Origin: Paraplanobispora siamensis
Lineage (GTDB): Bacteria; Actinomycetota; Actinomycetes; Streptosporangiales; Streptosporangiaceae
DNA length: 64,000 bases
Direction: 5' to 3'
NCBI RefSeq assembly: GCF_016863175.1
Contig: NZ_BOOJ01000027.1
Span: 274,888 to 338,887, forward strand
The translations under genes and the position numbers were made by a program. The notes under the pieces are model-generated. The model was not told the DNA's origin and searched no databases. It worked only from the letters and a program-made list of their open reading frames with translations. Of the stretch, positions 7,899 through 19,111 are shown piece by piece (position 1 is the first letter of the stretch; each line of letters opens with the position of its first letter).

Positions 7899-8453
7899 TC
7901 ATCCGGCGGGCGGGGCGACCAGAGCCGGACCGTACCGATGGCCGACGACCGCCGCGATCACCAGCGGAGGTCCCAGGAGCAGGGGGTTGCCGAAGAAGGA
8001 GGACTCCCATCCGCCGCTCACCAGGATGATCCCCGCCTCGAGCGCGGCGGTGGCGATCGCGCACGCGCAGGCGCACACCAGCCGCGCCCGCGCGGGCCGT
8101 ACGGCCAGCCACGGGGCCGCCAGCGCCATGACGGGCGCGACGGGCAGGGCCACGACGAGTCCCGTGAACAGCCCGAGCAGCCCGCCCACGACGCCGAGCT
8201 TCACCAGGACGGCGATGCCCCCGATCACGGCGACCACGGCCTCACCGGCCCCGATGCCCTCCTCGGCGGCGGAGTCGCGGGCGTGGACGGTGCCGTACGC
8301 GGGATCGGAACCTGAGCCGCCCACGCTTTCGGTGAGGAACACGACGAGGAGGCTCAGCACGACGGTGACCGCTCCGGCCACGGCGCCGCCCAGCATGCCC
8401 GCCAGGAACGTCCTTCCGGCGACGCGAGTTCGTTGAACACGTTCAACTGTCAC
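7899..8453 (-). CDS. Small polytopic membrane protein, unknown function
   Basis: 184-residue protein with four or five hydrophobic segments (MLGGAVAGAVTVVLSLLVVF near the start, then VVAVIGGIAVLVKLGVVGGL and others) and no family I recognise. The open frame extends 190 nt further upstream, but that part overlaps the 3' end of the FAD-enzyme gene and is Pro-rich noise. GTG 8453 is picked because AGGAGGAG lies upstream; ATG 8396 is the other candidate. A perfect 16-bp palindrome covers codons 3-8 of the chosen start, so if it is an operator the true start may be the later ATG. It lies 64 bp downstream of the FAD-enzyme gene on the same strand. Confidence 0.6.
   Translation of the reverse strand: MTVERVQRTRVAGRTFLAGMLGGAVAGAVTVVLSLLVVFLTESVGGSGSDPAYGTVHARDSAAEEGIGAGEAVVAVIGGIAVLVKLGVVGGLLGLFTGLVVALPVAPVMALAAPWLAVRPARARLVCACACAIATAALEAGIILVSGGWESSFFGNPLLLGPPLVIAAVVGHRYGPALVAPPAG
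8432..8447. promoter_or_regulatory. 16-bp palindrome, TetR-style operator
   Basis: GTTGAACACGTTCAAC has perfect 7-bp arms around a 2-bp centre, the geometry of many TetR-family operators. It overlaps the start region of the small membrane-protein gene. Confidence 0.45.
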
Positions 8454-8517
8454 ATACAGGAGTCTCCTCCTGAACGCGGCGGATTGACAGCCCCGGCAGG
8501 AAGGGAGATCTCCGCCG

Positions 8518-9960
8518 TCAGTCCTCGACGACGTGATCGGCGAAGCGGGCGCGGGCGGCCTGCCAGGCGGTGGCGTCCCAGCCGGTGGCGGTGAGGGCGT
8601 CCACGGCGTCGTAGCCCATGGCCATGGCGTGGTGGGTGTTGTCATGGGCGAACAGCCCCAGGCGGCCGAAGGTGGTCACGCCGGGGACGGACCCGGCCCA
8701 GGCGTCCAGACCGGCCAGGTGGGCGGCGTAGCCGGTGGCGTAGACGGGATAGACGTGCGGCACCCGCCGTACGACCACCTCGGCGAGGTCGGCCGGGGGC
8801 AGGCCGCAGGAGGCGAGCGTCTCGTGGACGAGGCCGGAGAAGTCCCCGGTCGTCCAGATCCCGTCGCCGGGCGCGCAGGGGATCTCGAAGCAGAGCACGG
8901 TGCGGCCGGCCGGGTCGGCGGCGCTGGTCCGGTAGTTGGCGGGCTCGGAGATCCGGGTCACCGGGGTCTCGGGGCCCGGCAGATAGTGGGCGTCGTACGG
9001 CGTCCACCGCCCGCCCTCGTGCACCGCGTAGACCAGCACCATGGCCCGGAACCGCAGCCGCCCGGCCGCCTGCGCCACCCCGGCCGGGGGTCCGGGACGC
9101 ACCAGCCGGGCCAGGACGGGCATCGGGATGGTGGAGAACACCCATCCGGCCTCGATCCGGCCACCCGCCGCGTCCGGCCCGGCGGCCTCCGCGTCGGATC
9201 CGGGTGAAGTGTGCAGGGTCACCGGGTTCCCGGGGCCCCCGGCGGGCTCGATGCGGGTGCAGGCCGTGCCGAGGCGGATCTCCGCGCCGGCGGCCGTCGC
9301 GGCCTCGGCGAGCGCGTCGACGATCTGGCCGAACCCGCGCCGGGGATAGTGGAAGACCCTCCCCTGCCCGTTCGACTGACCGCGGAGGATCCGCCTGGCG
9401 ATCTTCCAGGGACTGTCCGCGGTGACCCGCCTGCGGGCCTGGTCGCCGTCGATCTCCTCACCCGGCAGGCCCCACAGCTTCACGGCGTACGGGGCGTAGA
9501 GCGCGTCATAGAGGGCGGGACCGAGACCGGCGCGGAGGGCTCCGGCGAAGGTGTCCGGGACGTCCGTACGGCCGCCGCCCCGGAAGGGCGCCGTCACCGC
9601 GTCGCGCGCCACCCCGGCCAGCAGCCCCGCAGGCATGCGCCGGGCCAACTCCCCCGCCCGCAGCGGGAAGCCGACGAAGCGCCCGGCGATCCGGAGACGG
9701 CCGTTGCGCGGGCGCGTCTGCAGGTCGTCGCCGAGCAGAGCGCGCAGGTCGGCCATGAGCCGGGGCGGGGTGGCCGGGTGCAGCCGGTGGCTGCCGTGGT
9801 CGACCCGGACCCCGGCGACCTCGAAGCTCGCCGACAGCCCGCCCACCTTCCCGGCCCGCTCCAGCACGACGACCGACAACCCCCGCCGCGCCGCCCGCCA
9901 GGCCGCCGCCAGCCCCGCCGGCCCGGCCCCCAGCACCACCAGATCAGCACTCGCCCGCAT
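8518..9960 (-). CDS. FAD-dependent oxidoreductase, UDP-galactopyranose-mutase/amine-oxidase-like
   Basis: 480-residue flavoprotein. The N-terminal dinucleotide fold LVVLGAGPAGLAAAW has GxGxxG at residues 11-16, followed by the VLERAGKVGGLSASF segment that binds the ADP-ribose, and DHGSHRLHP. The C-terminal part has VTTFGRLGLFAHDNTHHAM, the FAD-clamping motif shared with UDP-galactopyranose mutase and protoporphyrinogen-oxidase relatives. ATG 9960 (MRASADL) follows GGGGAGGGG; the frame is open for another 105 nt, but that stretch is not protein-like. Its position beside sugar epimerase and glycosyltransferase genes suggests a role in glycan or polyprenol modification. Substrate unknown. Confidence 0.8.
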   Translation of the reverse strand: MRASADLVVLGAGPAGLAAAWRAARRGLSVVVLERAGKVGGLSASFEVAGVRVDHGSHRLHPATPPRLMADLRALLGDDLQTRPRNGRLRIAGRFVGFPLRAGELARRMPAGLLAGVARDAVTAPFRGGGRTDVPDTFAGALRAGLGPALYDALYAPYAVKLWGLPGEEIDGDQARRRVTADSPWKIARRILRGQSNGQGRVFHYPRRGFGQIVDALAEAATAAGAEIRLGTACTRIEPAGGPGNPVTLHTSPGSDAEAAGPDAAGGRIEAGWVFSTIPMPVLARLVRPGPPAGVAQAAGRLRFRAMVLVYAVHEGGRWTPYDAHYLPGPETPVTRISEPANYRTSAADPAGRTVLCFEIPCAPGDGIWTTGDFSGLVHETLASCGLPPADLAEVVVRRVPHVYPVYATGYAAHLAGLDAWAGSVPGVTTFGRLGLFAHDNTHHAMAMGYDAVDALTATGWDATAWQAARARFADHVVED

Positions 9961-10046
9961 AGCCGAGAACCCCTCCCCGCGAAGCCGGACGTCCTCGCCT
10001 TCACCACGATGGGGGATCCGCAGCGTCCAGGGCGGAGTGAAGATTT

Positions 10047-10077
10047 CTTTCCTCATCATAGACAAGCATGAAGAAAG
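10047..10077. promoter_or_regulatory. Imperfect inverted repeat in divergent promoter region
   Basis: CTTTCCTCAT and ATGAAGAAAG pair at 9 of 10 positions around an 11-nt centre, between the divergent FAD-enzyme and amidase genes. It may be an operator for either gene. The remaining intergenic sequence (9961-10142) shows nothing else I can name; TTGACA at 10081 lacks a good partner hexamer. Confidence 0.35.
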
Positions 10078-10142
10078 TCATTGACAGGCCGATCTCTACT
10101 CCGCACGCTGACGGGGACGGATCCCCCAGTCGAGGAGCGTCC

Positions 10143-12095
10143 ATGCGACGATCGGCGCCGTTCCGGGTCTCGGTTGCGATCATCGTGGCCGCCTGCGGTC
10201 TCGCCGCGGCCCCGCCGGCCCAGGCCCGCCCGCGGGTGGATCCCGGCGACCGGCAGGCCGCCTTCGCCGAGGCGGCCAGGGCGTACGGCGTGCCCGAGAG
10301 CGTCCTGCTCGGCGTGTCCTACCTGCAGTCGCGCTGGGACGCCAACGCGGGCCTGCCGAGCAACTCCGCCGGGTTCGGCCCGATGCACCTCACCGACGCC
10401 GCCGCCCTGGCCGCGGAATCAGCCGGTTCGGGGACCGGTCACCACGACGGCGAGGAGGATCCCCGCGGCGACGAGAGCCGTCCCCTCCGGGCCCGGCGGG
10501 CCGCGACGGAGCCGCCCGCCGAGATCCCCGCCTCGCTCAGGACGCTGGAGCGGGCCGCCGAGCTCACCGGCGAGAGCCGCCTGGCGCTGCGCACCGATCC
10601 CGCCGCCAACATCCGGGGCGGGGCCGCCCTGCTGGCCGACTACCAGCGGCGGCTCGGCGCCCCGCTCGGCGGCGACCCCGCCGACTGGTACGGCGCGGTG
10701 GCCCGCTACTCGGGCGCCGCCGAGGCCGAGGCCGCCGGGGTCTTCGCCGACGAGGTCTACGCCGCGATCCGGGAGGGCGCCGAGCGGGTCACCGACGACG
10801 GGCAGAAGGTCGCCCTGAAGGCGGTGCCCGGCCTGAAGAAGGTCGCCCGGTGGCTGGAGAGGCTGGGGCTGCGCCCGCCGCGCCGCGACGGCGTCGAGTG
10901 CCCGCCCACCGTCTCGTGCGAGTGGATCCCCGCGCCGTACGCCGACCTGGGCGACGGCGACTACGGCAACCACGACCTGTCGGACCGGCCCCGCAACCAG
11001 AAGGTCGAATACATCGTCATCCACGACATGGAGGGCTACTTCCAGCCCTCGGTGAACCTGGTGCTCGACCCGGCGCGCCCCGCCAGCTGGCACTACTCCC
11101 TGCGGTCCGCCGACGGCCACATCGCCCAGCACATCAGGACCAAGGACGTCGGATGGCACGCGGGCAACTGGTACGTCAACGCCAAGGCGATCGGCCTGGA
11201 GCACGAGGGCTTCCTGGGCCGGGGCGGCGCCTGGTACACCGAGGCGATGTACCGCACCTCGGCCAGGCTGGTGCGTCACCTCGCCCTGCGGCACGGCGTC
11301 CCGCTGGACCGCGCGCACATCATCGGCCACGACAACGTGCCGGGCACCCTGCCGAGCACGGTGCGCGGCATGCACGAGGACCCCGGGCCCTACTGGGACT
11401 GGGCGCGCTACTTCGAACTGCTCGGCAGGCCGCTGCACGGCCGGGGCGGCCCGGACGCCGGATCGGTGACGATCCTGCCGGACTACGACACGCACCGGCC
11501 GTACTACTACGGCTGCGACCCGGCCGCCCCGCAGGCGGCGTGCCCCCCGCACGGCTCGTCGTCGGTCTGGCTGCACACCGAGCCGCGCGACGACGCCCCG
11601 CTCGTCAGGGACATCGGCAAACACCCGACCGGGGAGTCGCTCTACAGCGTCTACGACCACAGCGCCCGCGCCGCCACCGGCCAGCGCTACGCGGTCGCCG
11701 AGCGGCGGGGCGACTGGACGGCGATCTGGTACCTCGGCCAGAAGGCCTGGTTCCACAACCCCGCCGACCGGCCGACGGCCGTCCCCGCGCGCGGCCCGGT
11801 GGTCACCCCCCGGCCGGGCCTGGCGGCCGTCCCGGTGTACGGCAGGGCCTACCCCGAGCCCGAGGCCTACCCGGAGGGCGTGCCGGTTCAGGCGATCACG
11901 CCGCTGCAGTACACGTTCTCGGCCGGTGAGAGGTACGCCCTCGGGCTCGCCGCCCGGGGGGAGTACTACCGTGCGGTGACCTTCGACGCCTCCCGACACG
12001 TCGTGGTCCGCGGCGAGCTGCGGTACTACCAGATCCAGTTCGGCCATCGGGTCATGTTCGTCAGGGCGGACGACGTGGTCGTCTCGCCCTCATGA
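10143..12095 (+). CDS. Secreted PGRP-type N-acetylmuramoyl-L-alanine amidase with degenerate transglycosylase-like domain
   Basis: 650-residue exported protein. Signal peptide about 1-30. Residues about 35-210 resemble an SLT/lysozyme-like domain: GVPESVLLGVSYLQSRWD and NSAGFGPMHL correspond to the ES-x-W-d and G-x-x-Q/H elements of lytic transglycosylases, but residue 62 is Gln where the acid Glu belongs. Residues about 288-440 are an Amidase_2/PGRP zinc amidase: YIVIHDMEGYF (His294 as first ligand), WHAGNWYVN, IGLEHEG and HIIGHDNVP. The C-terminal third has SH3-like cell-wall-binding character. GAGGAG lies 7 nt before ATG 10143. It should cleave the peptidoglycan peptide-glycan bond outside the cell. 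Confidence 0.88.
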   Translation: MRRSAPFRVSVAIIVAACGLAAAPPAQARPRVDPGDRQAAFAEAARAYGVPESVLLGVSYLQSRWDANAGLPSNSAGFGPMHLTDAAALAAESAGSGTGHHDGEEDPRGDESRPLRARRAATEPPAEIPASLRTLERAAELTGESRLALRTDPAANIRGGAALLADYQRRLGAPLGGDPADWYGAVARYSGAAEAEAAGVFADEVYAAIREGAERVTDDGQKVALKAVPGLKKVARWLERLGLRPPRRDGVECPPTVSCEWIPAPYADLGDGDYGNHDLSDRPRNQKVEYIVIHDMEGYFQPSVNLVLDPARPASWHYSLRSADGHIAQHIRTKDVGWHAGNWYVNAKAIGLEHEGFLGRGGAWYTEAMYRTSARLVRHLALRHGVPLDRAHIIGHDNVPGTLPSTVRGMHEDPGPYWDWARYFELLGRPLHGRGGPDAGSVTILPDYDTHRPYYYGCDPAAPQAACPPHGSSSVWLHTEPRDDAPLVRDIGKHPTGESLYSVYDHSARAATGQRYAVAERRGDWTAIWYLGQKAWFHNPADRPTAVPARGPVVTPRPGLAAVPVYGRAYPEPEAYPEGVPVQAITPLQYTFSAGERYALGLAARGEYYRAVTFDASRHVVVRGELRYYQIQFGHRVMFVRADDVVVSPS

Positions 12096-12112
12096 GTCCC
12101 GGCCCCATGAGA

Positions 12113-12157
12113 CGGACCGGGCTCCGGGGGGACGCAGATCCCCCGGAACCCGGTCCG
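12113..12157. terminator. Bidirectional terminator hairpin
   Basis: An 18-bp stem with one mismatch (arms 12113-12130 and 12140-12157, 9-nt loop) sits between the converging amidase and glgP genes. No U-tract, as is common in high-GC actinobacteria. Confidence 0.7.
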
Positions 12158-12228
12158 CACCGGCCCTCACGACGGCCGGTCGCTCCCGCCCGCGCGGCGG
12201 GGCCTCCCCCGCCGGCGGGACGACCCGG

Positions 12229-14811
12229 TCAGCGCAGGGTGCCGTTGGTCATGCCTGCGGGCTCCTCGGGCACGGCGACCAGGCCGAGCTCCGCGGAGGA
12301 GGCCATCAGAGAGTGCCACGGGACGACGCGGACGGTGTAGCCGAAGGCCCCGGTGCTCTCCAGCGGGAGCGTGCCGCCGAAGACGGCCCTGCCGTCGTCG
12401 CCCCTGCTCTCCAGGCTCAGCGTCGCGTAGGCGGGGGAGAGCAGCTCGTCGTGGGCCCCGACCCGGCCGTAGGCGACCTGGACCTGGACGTCGTCGGACT
12501 CCAGCTCGCCCAGGGCGATCGTGGTCCGCAGCTCCAGCCTGGCCCCCACCTCGGGGGTGTCGCCCAGCCCGGAGGCCTCCACGTGCTCGACCCGCACGCC
12601 CGGCCAGGCCCGGGTGACCCGCAGCTTCCAGGAGGCGAAGGTCTTGGCCTGCTCGTACGTCCCGCTCTGCAGGGTGCGCGCCGACTTGGCCGCGGGGACG
12701 TAGAGGTTCACGACGTAGTCGCGCAGCATCCGGCCGGCCAGGACCTTGGGGCCCAGGGAGGTCAGCGTGTGGCGGACCATCTCCAGCCAGCGGCGGGGCA
12801 GGCCGTCGCCCTGACGGTCGTAGAACCGGTCGGCCACCTCGTGGTCGATCAGGTCGTACAGCGCGGCGGACTCCAGCTCGTCGCGGCGGTCGGGGTCGGC
12901 GACGCCGTCGGCGGTGGGGATCGCCCAGCCGTTGGTGCCGTCGTACCACTCGTCCCACCAGCCGTCGCGGATCGACAGGTTCAGGCCGCCGTTCAGCGCG
13001 GCCTTCATGCCGCTGGTCCCGCACGCCTCCAGGGGCCGCAGCGGGTTGTTCATCCACACGTCGCAGCCCTGGACCATGAGCTGGCCCAGCGCCATGTCGT
13101 AGTCGGGCAGGAAGACGATGCGGTGGCGCACGCTCTCCTGGTCGGCGAACTTCACGATCTGCTGGATGAGCTTCTTGCCGCCCTCGTCGGCGGGGTGGGC
13201 CTTTCCGGCGATCACGATCTGGACCGGCTTGTCGGGGTCGAGAAGCAGCCCGCGCAGGCGCACCGGGTCGTTCAGCATCAGGGTGAGCCGCTTGTAGGAG
13301 GGCACCCGCCGGGCGAAGCCGATGGTCAGCACCTCGGGGTCGAGGGCGTCGTCGATCCAGCCCAGCTCGGCCCGCGAGGCCCCGCGGTCGAGCCACGACC
13401 GCCGCAGGCGCTCCCGCGCCGCCGCGACCAGGCGCGCGCGCAGCTTGCCGCGGATGCTCCAGATGTCCTCGTCGGAGATCTTGCTGACGCCCTCCCAGCC
13501 CTGGGCCTTCTCCACCAGGGAGGGCAGCTCGCGCCCGGCCAGCTCCATGATCTCGCGGCCGACCCAGGTGGGCGCGTGCACGCCGTTGGTGATCGACCCG
13601 ATCGGCACCTCGTCCACGTCGAAGCCCGGCCAGAGCCGCTGGAACATCTCCCGGCTGACCTCGCCGTGCAGCTCCGACACGCCGTTGACCCGCTGGGCCA
13701 GCCGCATGCCCATCGCGGCCATGTTGAACTTGCCCGGCTCCTCCTCGGCGCCCAGCGACAGGATGCGGTCCACCGGGACGGTGGGCCAGGCGTTCTCGCC
13801 GCCGAACTGGCGGGCGATCATCTCGGCGGGGAAGCGGTCGATCCCCGCGGGGACGGGCGTGTGGGTGGTGAAGACGGTCCCCGCGCGGACGGCCTCCAGC
13901 GCCTCGTCGAAGGAGAGGCGGGCCTCGGTGAGCTCGCGGATGCGCTCCAGGCCGAGGAAGCCCGCGTGCCCCTCGTTGGTGTGGAACACCTCGGGCTCGG
14001 CGTGGCCGGTGATGCGGCAGTAGGCGCGGATGGCCCGGACGCCGCCGATGCCCAGCAGCAGTTCCTGCTTCAGCCGGTGGTCGGTGCCGCCGCCGTACAG
14101 GCGGTCGGTGACGTCGCGGGCGGCGGGGTCGTTCTCCGCCACGTCGGAGTCGAGCAGCAGCAGCGGGACGCGGCCCACCTGCAGGACCCACACCTGGGCG
14201 TGGAGCGTGCGGTGCTCGGGCAGGCCGATCGCGATCTTGACCGGCGTGCCGTCCTCCTCCTTCAGGAGGGTCAGCGGCAGGCCGCCCGGGTCGAGTGACG
14301 GATAGTGCTCCAGCTGCCAGCCCTCGGGCGAGAGGGACTGGGTGAAGTAGCCGTGCCGGTAGAGAAGACCGACCGCCAGGACCGGGACGCCCAGGTCGCT
14401 GGCCGCCTTGAGGTGGTCTCCGGCCAGGATGCCCAGACCCCCGGAGTACTGCGGGAGGGCGGCCGCGATGCCGTACTCGGGCGAGAAGTAGGCGATGGCC
14501 CGCGCGGCGTCCGGCAGGGCCTGGTACCAGCGCGGAGCCGTCATGTACTCGCGCAAGTCGTCGGCCGCGTCGGCGAGCCGACGCAGGAACCGGCGGTCGG
14601 CGGCCAATTCTCTGAGGCGCTCGGGCTCGACGGCGCCGAGCAGGGCCACGGGGTCGTGGCCGACACGTTCCCAGGTCTCCGGATCGACCTCGGAGAACAG
14701 GTCAAGCGTCTCGGGGTGCCACGACCACCGGAGGTTGTGCACGAGCTCGCTGAGGGAGGCCAGCTCCGAAGGAAGAACGGTTCGGACGGTGAACCTGCGG
14801 ATAGCTCTCAC
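12229..14811 (-). CDS. glgP: Alpha-glucan (glycogen/maltodextrin) phosphorylase
   Basis: GT35 phosphorylase of about 860 residues, the longer actinobacterial GlgP type. It releases glucose 1-phosphate, or uses maltose 1-phosphate-derived glucans, with pyridoxal phosphate as cofactor. The N-terminal FTVRTVLPSELASLSEL and NLRWSWHPETLDLF are typical; YFSPEYGI and GGLGILAGDHLKA mark the substrate domain; GTSGMKAALNG (about residue 600) contains the PLP-binding Lys. GTG 14811 (MRAIRRFTVR) is the family start and has AGGG upstream; a 28-residue upstream extension is unlike the family. Divergent from glgE and therefore probably co-regulated with synthesis of the glucan it degrades. Confidence 0.93.
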   Translation of the reverse strand: MRAIRRFTVRTVLPSELASLSELVHNLRWSWHPETLDLFSEVDPETWERVGHDPVALLGAVEPERLRELAADRRFLRRLADAADDLREYMTAPRWYQALPDAARAIAYFSPEYGIAAALPQYSGGLGILAGDHLKAASDLGVPVLAVGLLYRHGYFTQSLSPEGWQLEHYPSLDPGGLPLTLLKEEDGTPVKIAIGLPEHRTLHAQVWVLQVGRVPLLLLDSDVAENDPAARDVTDRLYGGGTDHRLKQELLLGIGGVRAIRAYCRITGHAEPEVFHTNEGHAGFLGLERIRELTEARLSFDEALEAVRAGTVFTTHTPVPAGIDRFPAEMIARQFGGENAWPTVPVDRILSLGAEEEPGKFNMAAMGMRLAQRVNGVSELHGEVSREMFQRLWPGFDVDEVPIGSITNGVHAPTWVGREIMELAGRELPSLVEKAQGWEGVSKISDEDIWSIRGKLRARLVAAARERLRRSWLDRGASRAELGWIDDALDPEVLTIGFARRVPSYKRLTLMLNDPVRLRGLLLDPDKPVQIVIAGKAHPADEGGKKLIQQIVKFADQESVRHRIVFLPDYDMALGQLMVQGCDVWMNNPLRPLEACGTSGMKAALNGGLNLSIRDGWWDEWYDGTNGWAIPTADGVADPDRRDELESAALYDLIDHEVADRFYDRQGDGLPRRWLEMVRHTLTSLGPKVLAGRMLRDYVVNLYVPAAKSARTLQSGTYEQAKTFASWKLRVTRAWPGVRVEHVEASGLGDTPEVGARLELRTTIALGELESDDVQVQVAYGRVGAHDELLSPAYATLSLESRGDDGRAVFGGTLPLESTGAFGYTVRVVPWHSLMASSAELGLVAVPEEPAGMTNGTLR

Positions 14812-15157
14812 GCTGCCAGACCCTATGTACTCAGCGCCACGCGGGCGACCAAAATGCTCACGCGTCTCCCCCTCACCGCTATGACCTGCCTCCAAACACG
14901 GCGCGCCGAGGCGACTGCCGCGCAGCCCCGGCGGGGTCGGCGAGCGGGACTCACGACTCTTCCGATCTCAGGCATGAAGCACGACTATTGGGGCAACCCA
15001 ACCTATGGCCACCAGTCCCTGCGATCCTGCCCTCTACACCGGGGCGGTCCGCCGCTTGCCCCGGTGACGTTCAAAGGGATGCTTGAAGAAGCGAGGGGTC
15101 TTTCTTGCCCGAAATCTCCCGACGGTACCGGGTGTGCCGTCGCTACCGTGAGACGCG
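14812..15157. promoter_or_regulatory. Divergent glgP-glgE regulatory region
   Basis: 346 bp without a gene. It holds a perfect 9-bp inverted repeat, CACCGGGGC (15037-15045) and GCCCCGGTG (15058-15066), and a weaker one (GACGGTA near 15120, TGCCGTC near 15134) just before the glgE start. Either could be an operator or an mRNA hairpin. I see no confident -35/-10 pair. Confidence 0.4.
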
Positions 15158-17305
15158 ATGATCGGACGAATCCCTATCCAGGACATTCACCCCACCGTCG
15201 AGTGCGGACGCCGTCCCGCCAAGGCCGCCGCGGGTGAGACCTTCGAGATCACCGCCGTCGTGTTCCGTGAGGGGCACGACGCGGTGGCCGCCGGAGCCGT
15301 GCTGATCGGCCCGGACGGCACGCGCGGGCCGCTGCTCCGCATGCGCGAGCTGGCCCCTGGGACTGATCGATGGGGTGTGGAGGTGACCCTGCCCACCGAG
15401 GGCACCTGGCACTTCCGCATCGAGGCGTGGAGTGATCCCATCGCCACCTGGATGCACGACGCGGGCATCAAGATCCCGCGTGACATGGACGCGGACCTGA
15501 TGTGCGAGGAGGGCGCCCGGCTCTTCGAACGCGCGGCCAAGGCCGTACGCCCGGCCGACTGCACGGCCAGGTACGGCTCCGCGGACGACGAGGAGACCGA
15601 GAGCGCCGAAGGCGCCGAGGGCCACGCCGCCCACGCCGGCGGCAACGGTCACGGCGAGAACGGCAACGGCGCGCGGGGCAACGGCCAGGCGTGCGGGCAC
15701 CGCGCGGCGCTGCTGTCGGTGGCGGCCAAGCTGCGCGACGAGGCCATCGACCCGCGGGCCCGCTTCGCGACGGTCCAGCTTCCCGAGACGGCGGAGCTGC
15801 TGCGCGCGCACCCGCTGCGGGACCTGGTGACCAAGTCGCCCCGGCACGCGATCCTGGTGGACCGGCGCCGGGCGCTGGTGGGGTCCTGGTACGAGTTCTT
15901 CCCCCGCTCGGAGGGCGCGGTCGTCGAGCCGGGCGCCGCCCCGAAGTCCGGGACCTTCCGGACCGCGGCCGAGCGGCTGCCCGCCGTGGCGCGGATGGGC
16001 TTCGACGTCGTCTACCTGCCGCCGATCCACCCGATCGGGCACAGCTTCCGCAAGGGGCGCAACAACACGCTGACGCCCGAGCAGTACGACCCGGGCTCGC
16101 CCTGGGCGATCGGCTCGGAGGAGGGCGGGCACGACGCGATCCACCCGGACCTGGGGACCTTCGAGGACTTCGACGCCTTCGTGGCCAGGAGCCGCGAGCT
16201 GGGCATGGAGGTCGCCCTCGACCTGGCCCTGCAGTGCTCTCCCGACCACCCGTGGGTCAAGGAGCACCCGGAGTGGTTCAACATCCGCGCCGACGGCTCG
16301 ATCGCCTACGCGGAGAACCCGCCGAAGAAGTACCAGGACATCTACCCGCTCAACTTCGACAACGACCCCGAGGGCATCTACGCCGAGGTCAAGCGGGTGG
16401 TGAGGCTGTGGATGGACCACGGCGTGCGGATCTTCCGGGTGGACAACCCGCACACCAAGCCGGTGGCGTTCTGGGAGCGGCTGCTGGGCGACATCCACGC
16501 CACCGACCCCGACGTGCTGTTCCTGTCCGAGGCCTTCACCCGCCCGGCGATGATGCAGGCGCTGGCCAAGGTCGGATTCCATCAGTCGTACACGTACTTC
16601 ACGTGGAAGAACTCCAAACACGACGTCGAGACGTATTTGACGGAGCTCTCCCGGGAGACCTCTCACTTCCTGCGGCCGAACCTTTTCGTTAACACGCCGG
16701 ACATCCTTCACGAATATCTTCAGCACGGAGGAATCCCGGCGTTCCGCATCAGGGCGATCCTCGCGGCCCTGGCCTCGCCCACCTGGGGCGTTTATGCGGG
16801 ATATGAATTGGGAGAGAATGTCCCGGTTCGACCCGGCAGTGAAGAGTACCTTGATAGCGAGAAATATCAGTACAAACCTCGCAACTGGCTCGAAGCGGAG
16901 CGAGAGGGACGCAGTCTGGCGCCGTTCATCACGCAGCTGAATTTGTTCCGAAGAGCCCACCCGGCACTCCAGGAATTGCGTAATCTACGGTTCCACAACG
17001 TCGACAACCCGAACATGGTGTGCTTCTCCAAGCGCCTGGCGGGCTCCCACGACACGGCCTCACGACGGCACGGCCTGGGCGACGTCGTTCTGGCAGTGGT
17101 CAATCTCGATCCGCACCACACCCACGAGGCGACGGTGTCCCTCGACATGCCCGCCCTCGGCCTCGACTGGCAAGCCGAGTTCGTCGTGGACGACGAACTG
17201 TCCGGCGAGTCGTACCGCTGGCGGGAGTCGAACTACGTACGTCTCGATCCCCACGTCCACCCCGCGCATGTCTTCACCGTGCGCGGAGCGGCCAACCACA
17301 GGTGA
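15158..17305 (+). CDS. glgE: Alpha-1,4-glucan:maltose-1-phosphate maltosyltransferase
   Basis: GH13_3 enzyme of 715 residues that transfers maltosyl units from maltose 1-phosphate to glucan ends. [20 protein letters not shown] is the usual N-terminus. The nucleophile is Asp429 in [11 protein letters not shown] and the acid/base Glu458 in FLSEAFTRP; the 29-residue gap equals that of the Streptomyces coelicolor enzyme (D394/E423). Residues about 143-185 form an unusual Gly/Asn/His/Glu-rich linker rarely seen in the family. First gene of the glgE-treS-mak run; ATG 15158 has only a weak ribosome site. Together these genes convert trehalose via maltose and maltose 1-phosphate to alpha-glucan. Confidence 0.95.
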   Translation: MIGRIPIQDIHPTVECGRRPAKAAAGETFEITAVVFREGHDAVAAGAVLIGPDGTRGPLLRMRELAPGTDRWGVEVTLPTEGTWHFRIEAWSDPIATWMHDAGIKIPRDMDADLMCEEGARLFERAAKAVRPADCTARYGSADDEETESAEGAEGHAAHAGGNGHGENGNGARGNGQACGHRAALLSVAAKLRDEAIDPRARFATVQLPETAELLRAHPLRDLVTKSPRHAILVDRRRALVGSWYEFFPRSEGAVVEPGAAPKSGTFRTAAERLPAVARMGFDVVYLPPIHPIGHSFRKGRNNTLTPEQYDPGSPWAIGSEEGGHDAIHPDLGTFEDFDAFVARSRELGMEVALDLALQCSPDHPWVKEHPEWFNIRADGSIAYAENPPKKYQDIYPLNFDNDPEGIYAEVKRVVRLWMDHGVRIFRVDNPHTKPVAFWERLLGDIHATDPDVLFLSEAFTRPAMMQALAKVGFHQSYTYFTWKNSKHDVETYLTELSRETSHFLRPNLFVNTPDILHEYLQHGGIPAFRIRAILAALASPTWGVYAGYELGENVPVRPGSEEYLDSEKYQYKPRNWLEAEREGRSLAPFITQLNLFRRAHPALQELRNLRFHNVDNPNMVCFSKRLAGSHDTASRRHGLGDVVLAVVNLDPHHTHEATVSLDMPALGLDWQAEFVVDDELSGESYRWRESNYVRLDPHVHPAHVFTVRGAANHR

Positions 17306-17405
17306 TACGGCCGGGCGCACTCCGGCAGAGCAGCGGGGAGTCCTACGTGAGTCAGCGAACCACCGAGCACGGCAGTCTGCGAGCGCTGTCGGGGAGGGAG
17401 GCAGC

Positions 17406-19109
<1,704 letters not shown>

Positions 19110-19111
19110 TC

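Noticed and set aside
10081..10109. TTGACA as the -35 of an amidase promoter
   Set aside because: No acceptable -10 hexamer at 16-18 nt; listed only as part of an undecided promoter region.
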